NCBI GenBank assembly: GCA_023401925.1
Contig: JAEXDA010000013.1
Span: forward strand, 15,730-79,729
DNA: 64,000 bases
Direction: 5' to 3'
Source: Bacillota bacterium
GTDB taxonomy: Bacteria > Bacillota > UBA4882 > UBA8346
The translations under genes were made by a program, and so were the position numbers. Positions 1 to 8,718 of the stretch are shown here, one piece after another (the stretch's first letter is position 1; every line of letters begins with the position of its first letter). The notes beneath the pieces were generated by a model, which saw only the letters and a list, made by a program, of their open reading frames with translations, was not told the DNA's origin and did no database searches.

Positions 1-1
1 C

Positions 2-466
2 ATCGCCGCGGATAGCTTGTACTTTAAACAAAAAACAAAAACCTACTATGAGCAGCCCTATTGCTTATATGTCAAAAAAGCCATCGATTTTATGGATGCC
101 CGCTATCATGATCCCATCACTTTGGAGGAGGTATCGCAGTACCTTAAGATCAGTAAATCCTATTTGTGCAATCTGTTTAAAAAAGAAACCGGAAAGACTT
201 TTTCCCAATTTCTGAATGAATTACGGATTGAGAAAAGCAAAAAAATGTTGATCGAAAAAGACTGGCCGGTATTGGACATTGCCCTTTCCGTCGGCTTCAA
301 CAATCAAAATTATTACAACTTGATTTTCAAAAAACTAACCCATCGCACGCCGCTGGAATTCAGAAAAAGTAGGATGTTCCAAGTTACCGATGCTTCAATC
401 ACCCTTCCTGCTTCTGTTTTCGCCGATGGTCCGGTGAGCAGTCATACTCCAGTCAGCGGTCAATAA
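2..466 (+). CDS. AraC-family transcriptional regulator, C-terminal part (5' end outside window)
   Basis: The reading frame is open to the window edge, so only the C-terminus is seen. It holds the double helix-turn-helix of AraC/XylS regulators: a first helix pair around LEEVSQYLKISKSYLCNLFK, the linker RIEKSKKMLIEKDW, and a second pair DIALSVGFNNQNYYNLIFKK, followed by the usual T-P-xx-F-R end. About 40 residues follow the domain. The missing N-terminus would tell whether this is a ligand-binding AraC protein or a YesN-type response regulator. The gene converges on the esterase gene and their 3' ends overlap by 72 bp. A role in controlling the siderophore locus is possible from position (compare YbtA and Btr) but unproven. 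Confidence 0.85.
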   Translation: MAADSLYFKQKTKTYYEQPYCLYVKKAIDFMDARYHDPITLEEVSQYLKISKSYLCNLFKKETGKTFSQFLNELRIEKSKKMLIEKDWPVLDIALSVGFNNQNYYNLIFKKLTHRTPLEFRKSRMFQVTDASITLPASVFADGPVSSHTPVSGQ

Positions 467-2089
467 GATGAGCCCGTCGGCTAATGTGCCGCGCCAATTT
501 AGGAAATCATGACCGCCGATAAACTCCCGGTAATGTACCGGATAGCCCTTTGCCAGCAAAACATCCCGCAGATAGCGAGTGTTGAAAAGGATCGAACGTC
601 CTTTGCCCGTGAGATCGATTTCCCCTGATCCGGCATCCAGATAAAAACGCAATGGCAGCCGGGGACTGCGCGCAAATGATGAAGCGATATAGTTCGTTTC
701 CCCAGATGGATGAGGGAGTATCTGCCCCGGTTTTTCCGGTAGCCGCCACCAAAAGGAACCGGACTGAGAAAGTACATTACCGAACAGCTCGGGATATTCC
801 AGGGCAACATAAGCGGAAGCCAGTCCGCCATAGCTGGATCCGGCCAGAATAACGCGGCCGGGATCACCCGTAACACAATAATTTTGTTGTACCCAGGGGA
901 GCAGTTCGGTAGCCATAAACTCCGCAAATCGGGGATTGCACGGCAACTGCCTGCTGCGGGCCTCACCCGGCCCATTGCCAATGAACACCCCCAGTAACGG
1001 GGGAATTTCCCCCTCCGCCAGCAGGTTATCCAAAATGGTGGGCGTAGGCACCCGGGTCAGGTACCATTGTTCATCAAATACCAAAAGTAGTCCGTAAGGT
1101 TTTTCCTTCTCTGAATAGCCGTGCGGAGTATAGACGGAAACAAAGCGGTCGTCATTCAATACTTTGCTTTTAAATGGATACCGTTTAAGGATTCCTCGGC
1201 TGACCTCCCGGCGTTCATCGATCCATGGCTGGGGTGATGCCCCCGGCAGTTCCAGCAACGACATCCCTTCATACTTGCTGATTGCATCGTAGCAGCGTCG
1301 CGGGTTGAGTGGATCGGCTTGGGCCGATACCAAATAGCGCAATTTATGCTCAGCAGGGCTATCGAACTCCGGCTGCGGCAGTAGTGGTGCATTCGGCAGC
1401 AGCATGTAGGAAAACCGGCCGCAGGACGGCAACTGAATGGTAGTGTACCAAACGTCGGTATCTTCCAGCCGGGTCATAGCATATTCGTTGGGCAGTGTAG
1501 TCCGGAACAACAAACGTACCTGGACGTTACGGGTTTGCTCCGTTCCCCGCCATACAAAGGTACAGCGGGTCAAATGGGGCGACAGCGGGTCTGTTTCCAA
1601 AAGCGGACTGCTCCCGTGGTTCATTTCCTGCCAGAACTCTGCAAGAGCCGCTGCGGGATCAAGTGTCAAATCGGCCCGTAACTTTTGGATCCGGGTTCCC
1701 TCCAAACGGGCCGCCGGGGCGGCTTTAACCCGTTCCTCCAGTGTTGCGATTTCTTTCAGGGCTATAGTATAATTGCCCCTTTCTAAACTACAGCACTGGG
1801 CTTTGAGCTGCACCCGGTATGCGCCTGATTTCTCGGCTACAAAGGCCAAAGAGTACTGACCGTCACTGTCAATCTCGCTACTCCGCAAGGACTCGCCCTC
1901 GGGATTTAAAATAGTCAAAGAGCCGCGCAGACCGTTTACTTCCAGGAACAGCCAGGCAATCGCCTCACTCTCTAAAGTCAAAGTGTAACACTGCACTTCA
2001 TCGCCACCGAGCGTAACGCTGACCGGTGCTCCCGTTTCCAACGGCCATGTCCTGATCATCCGGCCCGTTTGCATATTTTGATAATCCAT
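395..2089 (-). CDS. fes: Fes/BesA-type catecholate siderophore esterase with extra N-terminal domain
   Basis: The predicted role is hydrolysis of the trilactone of the ferric catecholate siderophore so that iron is released in the cell. The C-terminal half is an esterase D-like alpha/beta hydrolase. It has the nucleophile elbow GSSYGG, an acidic LDAGSGEID segment and a GGHDFLNW histidine near the end, like Fes, IroD and BesA. A Fes N-terminal-like domain precedes it. The protein is 564 residues, longer than Fes (about 400), because the first 115 or so residues form an additional beta-rich domain resembling PPC or carbohydrate-type sandwiches. There is no signal peptide, so it should be cytoplasmic. 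The start lies 4 nt after the stop of the binding-protein gene, whose last codons carry its GGAG site, so translation is probably coupled. Confidence 0.88.
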   Translation of the reverse strand: MDYQNMQTGRMIRTWPLETGAPVSVTLGGDEVQCYTLTLESEAIAWLFLEVNGLRGSLTILNPEGESLRSSEIDSDGQYSLAFVAEKSGAYRVQLKAQCCSLERGNYTIALKEIATLEERVKAAPAARLEGTRIQKLRADLTLDPAAALAEFWQEMNHGSSPLLETDPLSPHLTRCTFVWRGTEQTRNVQVRLLFRTTLPNEYAMTRLEDTDVWYTTIQLPSCGRFSYMLLPNAPLLPQPEFDSPAEHKLRYLVSAQADPLNPRRCYDAISKYEGMSLLELPGASPQPWIDERREVSRGILKRYPFKSKVLNDDRFVSVYTPHGYSEKEKPYGLLLVFDEQWYLTRVPTPTILDNLLAEGEIPPLLGVFIGNGPGEARSRQLPCNPRFAEFMATELLPWVQQNYCVTGDPGRVILAGSSYGGLASAYVALEYPELFGNVLSQSGSFWWRLPEKPGQILPHPSGETNYIASSFARSPRLPLRFYLDAGSGEIDLTGKGRSILFNTRYLRDVLLAKGYPVHYREFIGGHDFLNWRGTLADGLILLTADWSMTAHRTIGENRSRKGD

Positions 2090-2093
2090 GGTA

Positions 2094-3077
2094 TCACTCC
2101 TTTTCTTTGGATAATTTGATTACCGCAGCGTTTAAAAACTGGATTTTTCCGCCCAACGCCACTCCCTGGATCAAGGGATCAACCGCATTGATGAATATTC
2201 GGTGGTTCTTGACCGCCTCCATACTTCGCCAAATCGGATTTTGCTCCATTTCAGCCAGCACTTTGGGATGGGCCGGGCTTTCACTGACAGCATATTGCAG
2301 AAAAATACAATCAGGGTTCATATCGCTGAATTTTTCCAGCGACATGACTTCCGGCCCTTTGAGCCCTTTAATTTCCTCAGGTGCGGGTAAACCTAGTTCT
2401 CCGTACAGAATGTCATTAAAAAAAAGTTGTACCGGATATACTAAAATATTGCCGACTCGGATACGTACCGCTACAACCTTCTTGTTTTTGATGCTTTCCG
2501 GCAGGCGCTCCCGGGCCGCTGCCGCCTCCCGGCCGTACTTTTCCAAGATTTCCGCCACCCGTCCCTGTTTGCCGGTTAACTCCCCCAGAAAGCGCACATT
2601 GGCTTCAGCATCCGCCGGAAAGTGGGAAATCGGAATGGTCGGAGCTATTTTCCGCAATTGCTCGGTGATGGCCGGCGGAAATTTGTCAGTGCTGATAATC
2701 ACATCCGGCTGTATTCTTAAAATCGTTTCCAAACTCGGCTGCATTTTTTCGCCAATCGGTTGGGCGTCTTGGGCAATTTCAGCGAACAACGCCGGAAAAG
2801 TTCCACCAATTCTCATCATTCCAACGGGTTTCACCTTCAGCACCAGCAGATCCTCAAGCGCCTCCAATGCACCCACAACGACAATTCTTTCGGCTTTGAC
2901 AGGGAGCAAGTATTCTTTTCCAAGATAGCGAAGAACTCTTCGTTCCGCTCCTTGACGCTCTGCTGCCGCCGGTATCCTGACGGGAGCAGTTTGACGCGGC
3001 TTTAAGGTCATACAGATTCCGAGAACAAGGCCTAAGCCGACTAATATCATAAGGTAGTTGACCCGGATTTTTTTCAT
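2094..3077 (-). CDS. Ferric siderophore ABC transporter substrate-binding protein (FepB/BtuF fold)
   Basis: This is a periplasmic binding protein of the FepB/FatB/BtuF family, which delivers the ferric siderophore to an inner-membrane ABC importer. The start at 3077 is chosen because AGGAG lies 7 to 8 nt upstream; a start 18 nt earlier would sit on that site. The N-terminus is a signal or anchor segment ending in GICMTLK, and the cysteine there is not in a good lipobox. The typical first lobe (VGALEALEDLLVLKVKPVG) and the LETILRIQPDVIISTD segment are visible. It is followed directly by the esterase and preceded by receptor 1 and a 37-nt hairpin. No permease (FecCD) or ATPase gene lies in the window, so the rest of the importer must be encoded elsewhere. 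Confidence 0.85.
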   Translation of the reverse strand: MKKIRVNYLMILVGLGLVLGICMTLKPRQTAPVRIPAAAERQGAERRVLRYLGKEYLLPVKAERIVVVGALEALEDLLVLKVKPVGMMRIGGTFPALFAEIAQDAQPIGEKMQPSLETILRIQPDVIISTDKFPPAITEQLRKIAPTIPISHFPADAEANVRFLGELTGKQGRVAEILEKYGREAAAARERLPESIKNKKVVAVRIRVGNILVYPVQLFFNDILYGELGLPAPEEIKGLKGPEVMSLEKFSDMNPDCIFLQYAVSESPAHPKVLAEMEQNPIWRSMEAVKNHRIFINAVDPLIQGVALGGKIQFLNAAVIKLSKEKE

Positions 3078-3115
3078 ATAAATTACTCCTCTCAATCCAG
3101 CGCATCTGAAACAAT

Positions 3116-3152
3116 CGATTCAGGCCAACCCATCAAGGATTAGCCTGAATCG
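3116..3152 (-). promoter_or_regulatory. Intergenic hairpin between receptor 1 and binding-protein gene
   Basis: A perfect 10-bp inverted repeat (CGATTCAGGC and GCCTGAATCG) has a 17-nt loop. It lies between the receptor stop and the ribosome binding site of the binding-protein gene. The duplicated copy at 6355-6394 keeps the stem through two compensatory base-pair changes, which supports an RNA structure. No T-run follows, so it is not a plain intrinsic terminator. mRNA processing, 3'-end protection or attenuation of the downstream gene are possible roles. Confidence 0.6.
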
Positions 3153-3231
3153 CTAACTCTGTTAACCCCCTTAGCCCGATACGGGATAAAAAGCCCATTA
3201 AACCCACAGGTTGGGACAATTCAGCCGTTGT

Positions 3232-5451
3232 TTAGAACTTCATAGTCGCCGACAACTTAACGGTACGAGGGGTTCCTAACGTGGCAAGACCCTTGTCGGT
3301 ATAACCTGACCAGTAGTGTTCGTCAAACAGGTTTTCCACGCTGAGCCGGTAGATGACCGGAATTTTATGAATCACGGTCTTGTACCGCACGCCGATGTCG
3401 TAGCGCACCCAGCTCGGTATTTCGAAGGTGTTGGCATTGTCGCCGTATTGGGAACTGGTATATATGGCCCGCAGCGAAAGTGATAAATCCTGATTCCAGG
3501 GCGTGTCCCACTCGACGCCAGCATTCATCGTCCATTCAGGTACGCCCAACGGCGTGTTGCCGTTATTAGCGACAGTATTGGAGCGGACCAGTTCGCCATC
3601 GGTATAGGCAACGCCGCCCAACAGGCGGAGGTTCTGCGCTATGTTGCCGAAGGTATTCCACTCAATGCCGCGGTTTTTCTGTTCGCCGTCATAGGAATAA
3701 ACGTTGTCAGTAATAATATAACTGGGTATCTTGATTTGGAAAAAGGCCAGCGTATTGATAAAACCTCTCTTGTCCCACTTGACGCCGACTTCATGCTGTT
3801 TGCTTTTATAAGGCGCCAGTACTTGACCCGCATTGTCGTAGCTCGGTCCCACCACAGTGCCGACGGAAAGCGCTTCAATAAAATTGGCGTAGAGAGACAC
3901 CGATTCACCCCACGGTTTGACAATAAGGCCGACCATCGGCGTGTTGGCGTCGGAGTCGTAGTAAGTTGTCGATTTCACCCCGCCGGTGGTATCGGTGTTG
4001 TAGTAAGCGTAGCTTGTCTGTTCTACATTTTGCCGCCGTATTCCCAAAGTTAACTGGATTTTTTCCTCGTTAAAGGAAAGCGTGTCGGCCAGGAGGAAAC
4101 TGGAAAGCTCGGTGACGGCGGTCTTGTTACCCTTTTCCACCGTCAGGCTATTGTAAAGGTCGGCCACCGCAGCCGGGCTATAGATATTCGTTGCCATATT
4201 CAGTGCTGTACTATTATAAGCATTGGAAAAATATGTATCCTGGAAGTTCGTTCCCAAAACGACCTGATGCTTTACCGCGCCGGTCTGGTAAGTACCGCGC
4301 AGTCCTATTTCGGAGGCAGTGGTGTCGGTCCAGAAATATTGCTTATAGATGCCCTTGAGAGTGGCCGAGCCATCTGCCTGAAGGTCCTGCACGTGATTGC
4401 CGTTGATGAAGCCGTGGGCCTCGGCGGATAGTTTGCCAATGCTGGCATAGGCGGTTAAATTGTCCTGGATGTCATATTCGCCTTTAAACAGAATCCCTTC
4501 ATTCCGTGTGGTGCCCGACACCCCTTTGAACAGGTTGGTCGAGCCGTCCGGCGCTTTCACATAGCCGTAGGTGGATAAGTCATACATGGAAATAAGACCG
4601 CCGTCATAATTCTCCTCAGTGCTGTATGCGTCCAAGGACAGGCGCCATTTGTCCTTGCGGTAATCCACAGCCAGGGCACCCAGCATTCTTTCCCTGGACT
4701 GGTCGTCGGTTGTGGTATCGCCGTCGGAGTAGGCGCCATTAAAACGGATGCCCCACTCCTTGTTTTCGCCGAAGCGGCGTCCTATGTCGATATGGCCGCC
4801 GAGCTGGGACGAGGAGGCGTAGCTGGTGGTAAAGTCGGTAATATCCTCCTCGCCGGCCCGTTTGGGCACCAGGTTGATGGCGCCGCCCACCGAGGTGCTC
4901 ACGCCGCCGTAGAGAAAGGAACTGGGCCCTTTGAGCACTTCCACCCGCTCCAGAAACTCGACGGGAACCCGATAGTGCGGCGCCAAACCCGATATACCGT
5001 TAAAATAGAGATACTGATAATTGACCTCCAGACCGCGGATTCTGTAGTTCTCACTGACCTGCCCGCTGGGGGTGGCAACGCGGACGGATGGATCGTTGGC
5101 AAGCACGTCAAACAAGGTATCGGCCTGCTGGTCTTCGATGGTCTGCTTGGTATAACTGGTGACGTTAAAGGGAGTGTCCATAACATCGTTGTCGCCCAGT
5201 ACGCCGATATTGGCGTCGCGAGCCACCTGTTCCTCTTTTGAATCCGTCACTTCCATTTCAGTAACTCCGACTTCGGTAGCGGAATCACTTTTTGAGGTAT
5301 CGTCACCGCCGGTATTTTCCTGTGCCGTTGAAAACGGTTCGCTGTCACTGGTCTCTGCCGCCGCGCTAACGTTACCCAGCAAACCAAAAATCAAAGCGAC
5401 GCTCAAAGTTATACTCAGAAAAGGCTTAAACTTCTCCTTTTTCATGAACAT
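3232..5451 (-). CDS. TonB-dependent siderophore receptor, copy 1
   Basis: This is an outer-membrane receptor for a ferric siderophore, 739 residues. It has a signal peptide (KPFLSITLSVALIFGLLGNVSA), a Ser/Thr/Asp-rich linker with a possible TonB box near residues 57-66, and a plug domain (about 85-200, with the conserved RVEVLKGPSSFLYGG). A 22-stranded-type barrel follows, ending in the aromatic signature SATMKF. The start at 5451 has AGGAG 6 nt upstream. Copy 2 lies at 6417-8642. The two are near-identical in the signal and N-terminal region but strongly diverged in the barrel, including the stretches expected to form extracellular loops. The gene is preceded by the palindromic operator at 5510 and probably forms an operon with the binding protein and esterase. 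Confidence 0.93.
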   Translation of the reverse strand: MFMKKEKFKPFLSITLSVALIFGLLGNVSAAAETSDSEPFSTAQENTGGDDTSKSDSATEVGVTEMEVTDSKEEQVARDANIGVLGDNDVMDTPFNVTSYTKQTIEDQQADTLFDVLANDPSVRVATPSGQVSENYRIRGLEVNYQYLYFNGISGLAPHYRVPVEFLERVEVLKGPSSFLYGGVSTSVGGAINLVPKRAGEEDITDFTTSYASSSQLGGHIDIGRRFGENKEWGIRFNGAYSDGDTTTDDQSRERMLGALAVDYRKDKWRLSLDAYSTEENYDGGLISMYDLSTYGYVKAPDGSTNLFKGVSGTTRNEGILFKGEYDIQDNLTAYASIGKLSAEAHGFINGNHVQDLQADGSATLKGIYKQYFWTDTTASEIGLRGTYQTGAVKHQVVLGTNFQDTYFSNAYNSTALNMATNIYSPAAVADLYNSLTVEKGNKTAVTELSSFLLADTLSFNEEKIQLTLGIRRQNVEQTSYAYYNTDTTGGVKSTTYYDSDANTPMVGLIVKPWGESVSLYANFIEALSVGTVVGPSYDNAGQVLAPYKSKQHEVGVKWDKRGFINTLAFFQIKIPSYIITDNVYSYDGEQKNRGIEWNTFGNIAQNLRLLGGVAYTDGELVRSNTVANNGNTPLGVPEWTMNAGVEWDTPWNQDLSLSLRAIYTSSQYGDNANTFEIPSWVRYDIGVRYKTVIHKIPVIYRLSVENLFDEHYWSGYTDKGLATLGTPRTVKLSATMKF

Positions 5452-5509
5452 TTTTATCTCCTCTCATTCTCATCTGTCCAATCGTGTTATTTTACCTAAA
5501 TTGTTTATT

Positions 5510-5527
5510 AGTTAGTCTTGCCTAACT
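5510..5527 (-). promoter_or_regulatory. Palindromic operator AGTTAG-N6-CTAACT upstream of receptor 1
   Basis: The arms AGTTAG and CTAACT are separated by TCTTGC, about 59 nt before the receptor start. The same arms occur before receptor 2 and, as a perfect 18-bp palindrome, before dhbA. CCTAA half-sites flank it on both sides. The TTAG/CTAA arms recall DtxR/IdeR boxes more than the GATAAT-type Fur box. The regulator is unknown. Confidence 0.55.
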
Positions 5528-5802
5528 TCTTAAATAACCTAACCCTTTTTGGTATGTTACTTCTCCATCACAACTCTAAGTCCAGCGCCGAACTTATTTC
5601 ATTAGAATATCCTATCATTAAGATATCATTTTTTAAGGCGAACCCTTATAACGATATTGCGATTTTTTAAATCATATTTTAAAATATCTTGATAACAACC
5701 AATCCGGCAGAAATCCCCTTAATTTCAGAAAAGCTTTCTTATCCGCTCACTTTTATCATCGGCTTCCCACAGACTCAACGGAAAATTAGCTTGACATTGC
5801 AG

Positions 5803-6214
5803 TTACACATCCGCCTTTTGTATCCGGAGTCCAAAAAACAGTGCCGCCAACAGAAAAGCCGCCGCGAACCGGTAAGCCACCAGCAGCGGCTGTTCCACCC
5901 CTGTGGCCTCCAGCGCATCAGTCCCGAATGCTCCCAGCAAACCGGCCAGCAACACTACGCCAAGCGCTTGACCGATCCGGTTTTGAACGTTAAACAAGCT
6001 GGTCGCCCTCCCCATGGAAACAGCGGTGATATGATGAAAGGCAAGGAACTGAGCGGCAACTACAGCATGTCCCAGCAACAAACCGACACTAAAGAATAAG
6101 ATTCGGACCAGCCAGAGATCCGTTTCCGATCCAACCATGCTTAGTAACACAAATACCGATATAGCGCCTCCCAAGCCAAGTGAAATAACCGGACGCGCCC
6201 CTAACCGCTGGTAT
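5803..6214 (-). pseudogene. Truncated 3' end of the DHA2 exporter gene (duplication remnant)
   Basis: This stretch is a near copy of the 3' third of the exporter gene at 8994-10379. It encodes the last two or three membrane segments (for example VGSETDLWLVRILFFSVGLL and the end GLRIQKADV). It has lost 12 nt in frame compared with the intact gene. Upstream it stops abruptly at GGTAT (6210-6214), where sequence from the binding-protein gene begins. It has no promoter or proper start and is an inert remnant of the 3.2-kb tandem duplication. Confidence 0.85.
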
Positions 6215-6316
6215 CCTGACGGGAGCAGTTTGACACGGCTTTAAGGTCAAATAGATTCCGATCATCAGGCCTAAGCCGGCCAATATCGCAAAGTATTTAG
6301 CCCAGATTTTTTGCAT
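6210..6316 (-). pseudogene. 5' stump of the binding-protein gene fused to exporter remnant
   Basis: From the ATG at 6316 the sequence encodes MQKIWAKYFAILAGLGLMIG and then LTLKPCQTAPVRIPA, matching the N-terminus of the binding protein at 2094-3077. At GGTAT (6210-6214) it joins exporter sequence out of frame. The chimeric frame then ends at 6089. The original GGAGG-type ribosome site has decayed to a run of pyrimidines on the plus strand. It is non-functional. Confidence 0.82.
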
Positions 6317-6354
6317 ATAAATTACCCCTTTTTTTAATCCAATGTATGAGACAA

Positions 6355-6394
6355 TCAATACAGGCCAACCCATCACGGATTAGCCTGTATTTGA
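6355..6394 (-). promoter_or_regulatory. Second copy of the receptor/binding-protein intergenic hairpin
   Basis: The arms AATACAGGC and GCCTGTATT, extended by TC/GA across one bulged T, surround almost the same loop as the hairpin at 3116-3152. Relative to that copy, one G-C pair became A-T and one T-A pair became A-T, with both partners changed each time. This copy now precedes only a gene stump. Confidence 0.55.
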
Positions 6395-6416
6395 TTGATA
6401 ATGATACCCCTGTAGT

Positions 6417-8642
6417 TCAGAACTGCATGGTTGCCGACAGCTTAATTGTACGGGACGCACCCAAAGTTACATAATTTTCATTGAAACAACCTGCCCAGTA
6501 GTTCTCGTCAAACAGGTTTTCAACGCTGGCACGGAAGATAACCGGAGTCTTATAAATAACCGATTTGTACTGCGCACCGATGTCCCACCGTATCCAGCTT
6601 GGGATCTCTATGGTGTTGGTGCTATTAATATATTGGGAATCGGTGTATATACCCCGGAGAGAAAGGGTTAAATCCCGATTCCATAACGTATCCCACTCGA
6701 TCCCGGCATTCACGGTCCATTCAGGTACACCAAACGGGATATTGCCATCATTGGCACCCGCGGCGGTATGAACCAGTTCGCCATGGGTATAGGCAATTCC
6801 GCCCAACAGACGAAGATTCTTCGCTACACTGCCGAAGGTATTCCACTCAATCCCGCTGTTTCTCTGTTCGCCGTCATAGGATTGGATATTGTTGGCCGTC
6901 ATAGTATTTGGCATTTCGATTTGGAACAAGGCCAGCGTGTTAACAAAGTTTCCCTTGTCCCACTTGACACCGACTTCACGTTGTTTGGTTTTATAGGGAT
7001 CCAGCATTTCACCATAATTACTTAAAGTTGTTGTGAGAACTGTAGCCCCAGGGGAAAGCGCTTCAATATAATTGGCGTAGAGCGAGACCGATTCACCCCA
7101 CGGTTTAACTATCAGCCCGATCAGGGGTGAAGTGGCGTCAGCATCCTTGGTACTGATTAATGTCGGAGTTCCGGTGGCGAGGTTATTGGAATATTTGTAA
7201 TAGATCTGGTCCACATTTTGCTGTCTTACCCCTAACATTAACTCCACTTTATCTCCAACAAAGGAAAGCGTGTCGGAGAGGACAATACTGGAAACTTCAA
7301 GATCTTGTGTTTGATTGCCCTTGCCTGGCTGCTGCACAAGATTAAACTCGTCGGCAAGTGAGATCGGATTATTAATGTTCGTAGGATAGTTACCTGTACC
7401 CTGGGCAAACGCATTGGAATAATCCATATCCATAAAGTTTGCACCTAAAACTAACCGATGTTTTATGTCACCGGTCAGATATTCCCCACGCAGTCCCAGC
7501 TCGGAGGAGGTAGTCTCGGTCCAGAAGTATTGCTTAAAGACATTCCGGGCAGTTGCCGTCCCGTCAGAATTAAGGTTCAAAACATGATTGCCGTTAATGA
7601 GACCGGTGGCGTCGGATGATAATCTACCGATACCGGCATAAGCAATTAAATTGTCCTGCAAGTCATATTCGCCTTTAAACAGGACAGCATCATTTCGACT
7701 AGTACCATAGGTACCTTGATAGATATTGGTTGATCCGTCCGGGGCTTCCACATAACCGGCGCTTGAAAAGGTATACATGGAGGTAGAGCCATTATCGTAA
7801 CTTTCTTCCGAACTATAAGCATCTAGTGATAAACGCAATTTATCCTTGCGGTAATCCACACCCAGAGTACCCAGCAGCCTCTCTTTGGACTGGCCGTCGG
7901 CTCCGGTCTCACCGTCTGCGTAAAGGCCGTTGAACCGAACGCCCCATTCTTTGTTTTCGCCGAAACGTCGCCCAATATCAAGATGACCGCCAAAATGGGA
8001 ATCAGAGGTATAGTTGGTGGTAAAATTAGTGATATCCTCTTCGCCGGCGCGTTTAGGCACCAGGTTGATGACGCCGCCTACCGAAGTGCTTACTCCACCG
8101 TATAGAAAAGAACCGGGCCCTTTGAGCACTTCCACCTGTTCCAAAAATTCAACCGGGACATGATAGTGGGGGGCCAAACCCGGCATACCGTTAAAATAGA
8201 GATGTTGAAAATTCACATCTAGACCGCGGATTTTGTAGTTTTCATTATTATGCCCGTTTGAGGTGGTAAACCGGACCGACGGATCGACGATTAGCACGTC
8301 ATACAGCGTATCGGCCTGCTGGTTTTGGATGGTCTGCTCGGTATAACTGGTGACGTTAAAGGGAGTATCCATGACATCCTTGTCGCCCAATACGCCGATA
8401 TTGGCGTCGCGAGCCACCTGTTCACCTTTTGATTCCGTCACTTCCACTTCAGTGATTCCGACATCGGTAGCAGAATCACTTTTTGAGGTATCATCACCGC
8501 CGGTATTTCCCTGTGTCGTTGAAAACGGTTCGCTGTCAATGGTCTCTGCCGCCGCGCTAACGTTGCCCAGCAAACCAAAAGTCAAAGCGACGCTCAAAGT
8601 TATACTCAGAAAAGGCCTAAACTTCTCCTTTTTCATGAACAT
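6417..8642 (-). CDS. TonB-dependent siderophore receptor, copy 2
   Basis: This is a paralogue of receptor 1, 741 residues, arising from the tandem duplication. It has the same signal peptide type, the same plug (EQVEVLKGPGSFLYGG) and the C-terminal aromatic end SATMQF. The N-terminal 60 residues differ at few positions, but the plug apex and barrel differ widely and carry small insertions and deletions. This suggests a different or broadened ligand. AGGAG lies 6 nt before the start, and the upstream 350 bp is almost the same as for copy 1, including the operator at 8701. The next gene downstream is a decayed binding-protein stump, so this receptor probably shares the intact binding protein of copy 1. 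Confidence 0.93.
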   Translation of the reverse strand: MFMKKEKFRPFLSITLSVALTFGLLGNVSAAAETIDSEPFSTTQGNTGGDDTSKSDSATDVGITEVEVTESKGEQVARDANIGVLGDKDVMDTPFNVTSYTEQTIQNQQADTLYDVLIVDPSVRFTTSNGHNNENYKIRGLDVNFQHLYFNGMPGLAPHYHVPVEFLEQVEVLKGPGSFLYGGVSTSVGGVINLVPKRAGEEDITNFTTNYTSDSHFGGHLDIGRRFGENKEWGVRFNGLYADGETGADGQSKERLLGTLGVDYRKDKLRLSLDAYSSEESYDNGSTSMYTFSSAGYVEAPDGSTNIYQGTYGTSRNDAVLFKGEYDLQDNLIAYAGIGRLSSDATGLINGNHVLNLNSDGTATARNVFKQYFWTETTSSELGLRGEYLTGDIKHRLVLGANFMDMDYSNAFAQGTGNYPTNINNPISLADEFNLVQQPGKGNQTQDLEVSSIVLSDTLSFVGDKVELMLGVRQQNVDQIYYKYSNNLATGTPTLISTKDADATSPLIGLIVKPWGESVSLYANYIEALSPGATVLTTTLSNYGEMLDPYKTKQREVGVKWDKGNFVNTLALFQIEMPNTMTANNIQSYDGEQRNSGIEWNTFGSVAKNLRLLGGIAYTHGELVHTAAGANDGNIPFGVPEWTVNAGIEWDTLWNRDLTLSLRGIYTDSQYINSTNTIEIPSWIRWDIGAQYKSVIYKTPVIFRASVENLFDENYWAGCFNENYVTLGASRTIKLSATMQF

Positions 8643-8700
8643 TTTTATCTCCTCTCATTCTCATCTGTCCAATCGTGTTATATTACCTAAATTGTTTATT

Positions 8701-8718
8701 AGTTAGTCTTGCCTAACT
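8701..8718 (-). promoter_or_regulatory. Palindromic operator AGTTAG-N6-CTAACT upstream of receptor 2
   Basis: The sequence is identical to the operator before receptor 1 (arms AGTTAG/CTAACT, spacer TCTTGC) and lies 59 nt before the receptor start. It is part of the duplicated unit. See the dhbA operator for the independent third copy. Confidence 0.55.

Noticed and set aside
3116..3152. Intrinsic terminator between receptor 1 and the binding-protein gene
   Set aside because: The stem is good but no T-run follows on the transcribed strand, and the covarying stem with a long loop suggests another RNA role.
5689..6099. Plus-strand frames opposite the exporter 3' end (also at 8880-9302)
   Set aside because: They are shadows of the exporter coding sequence and its duplicated remnant, kept open by the codon bias of the real frame.
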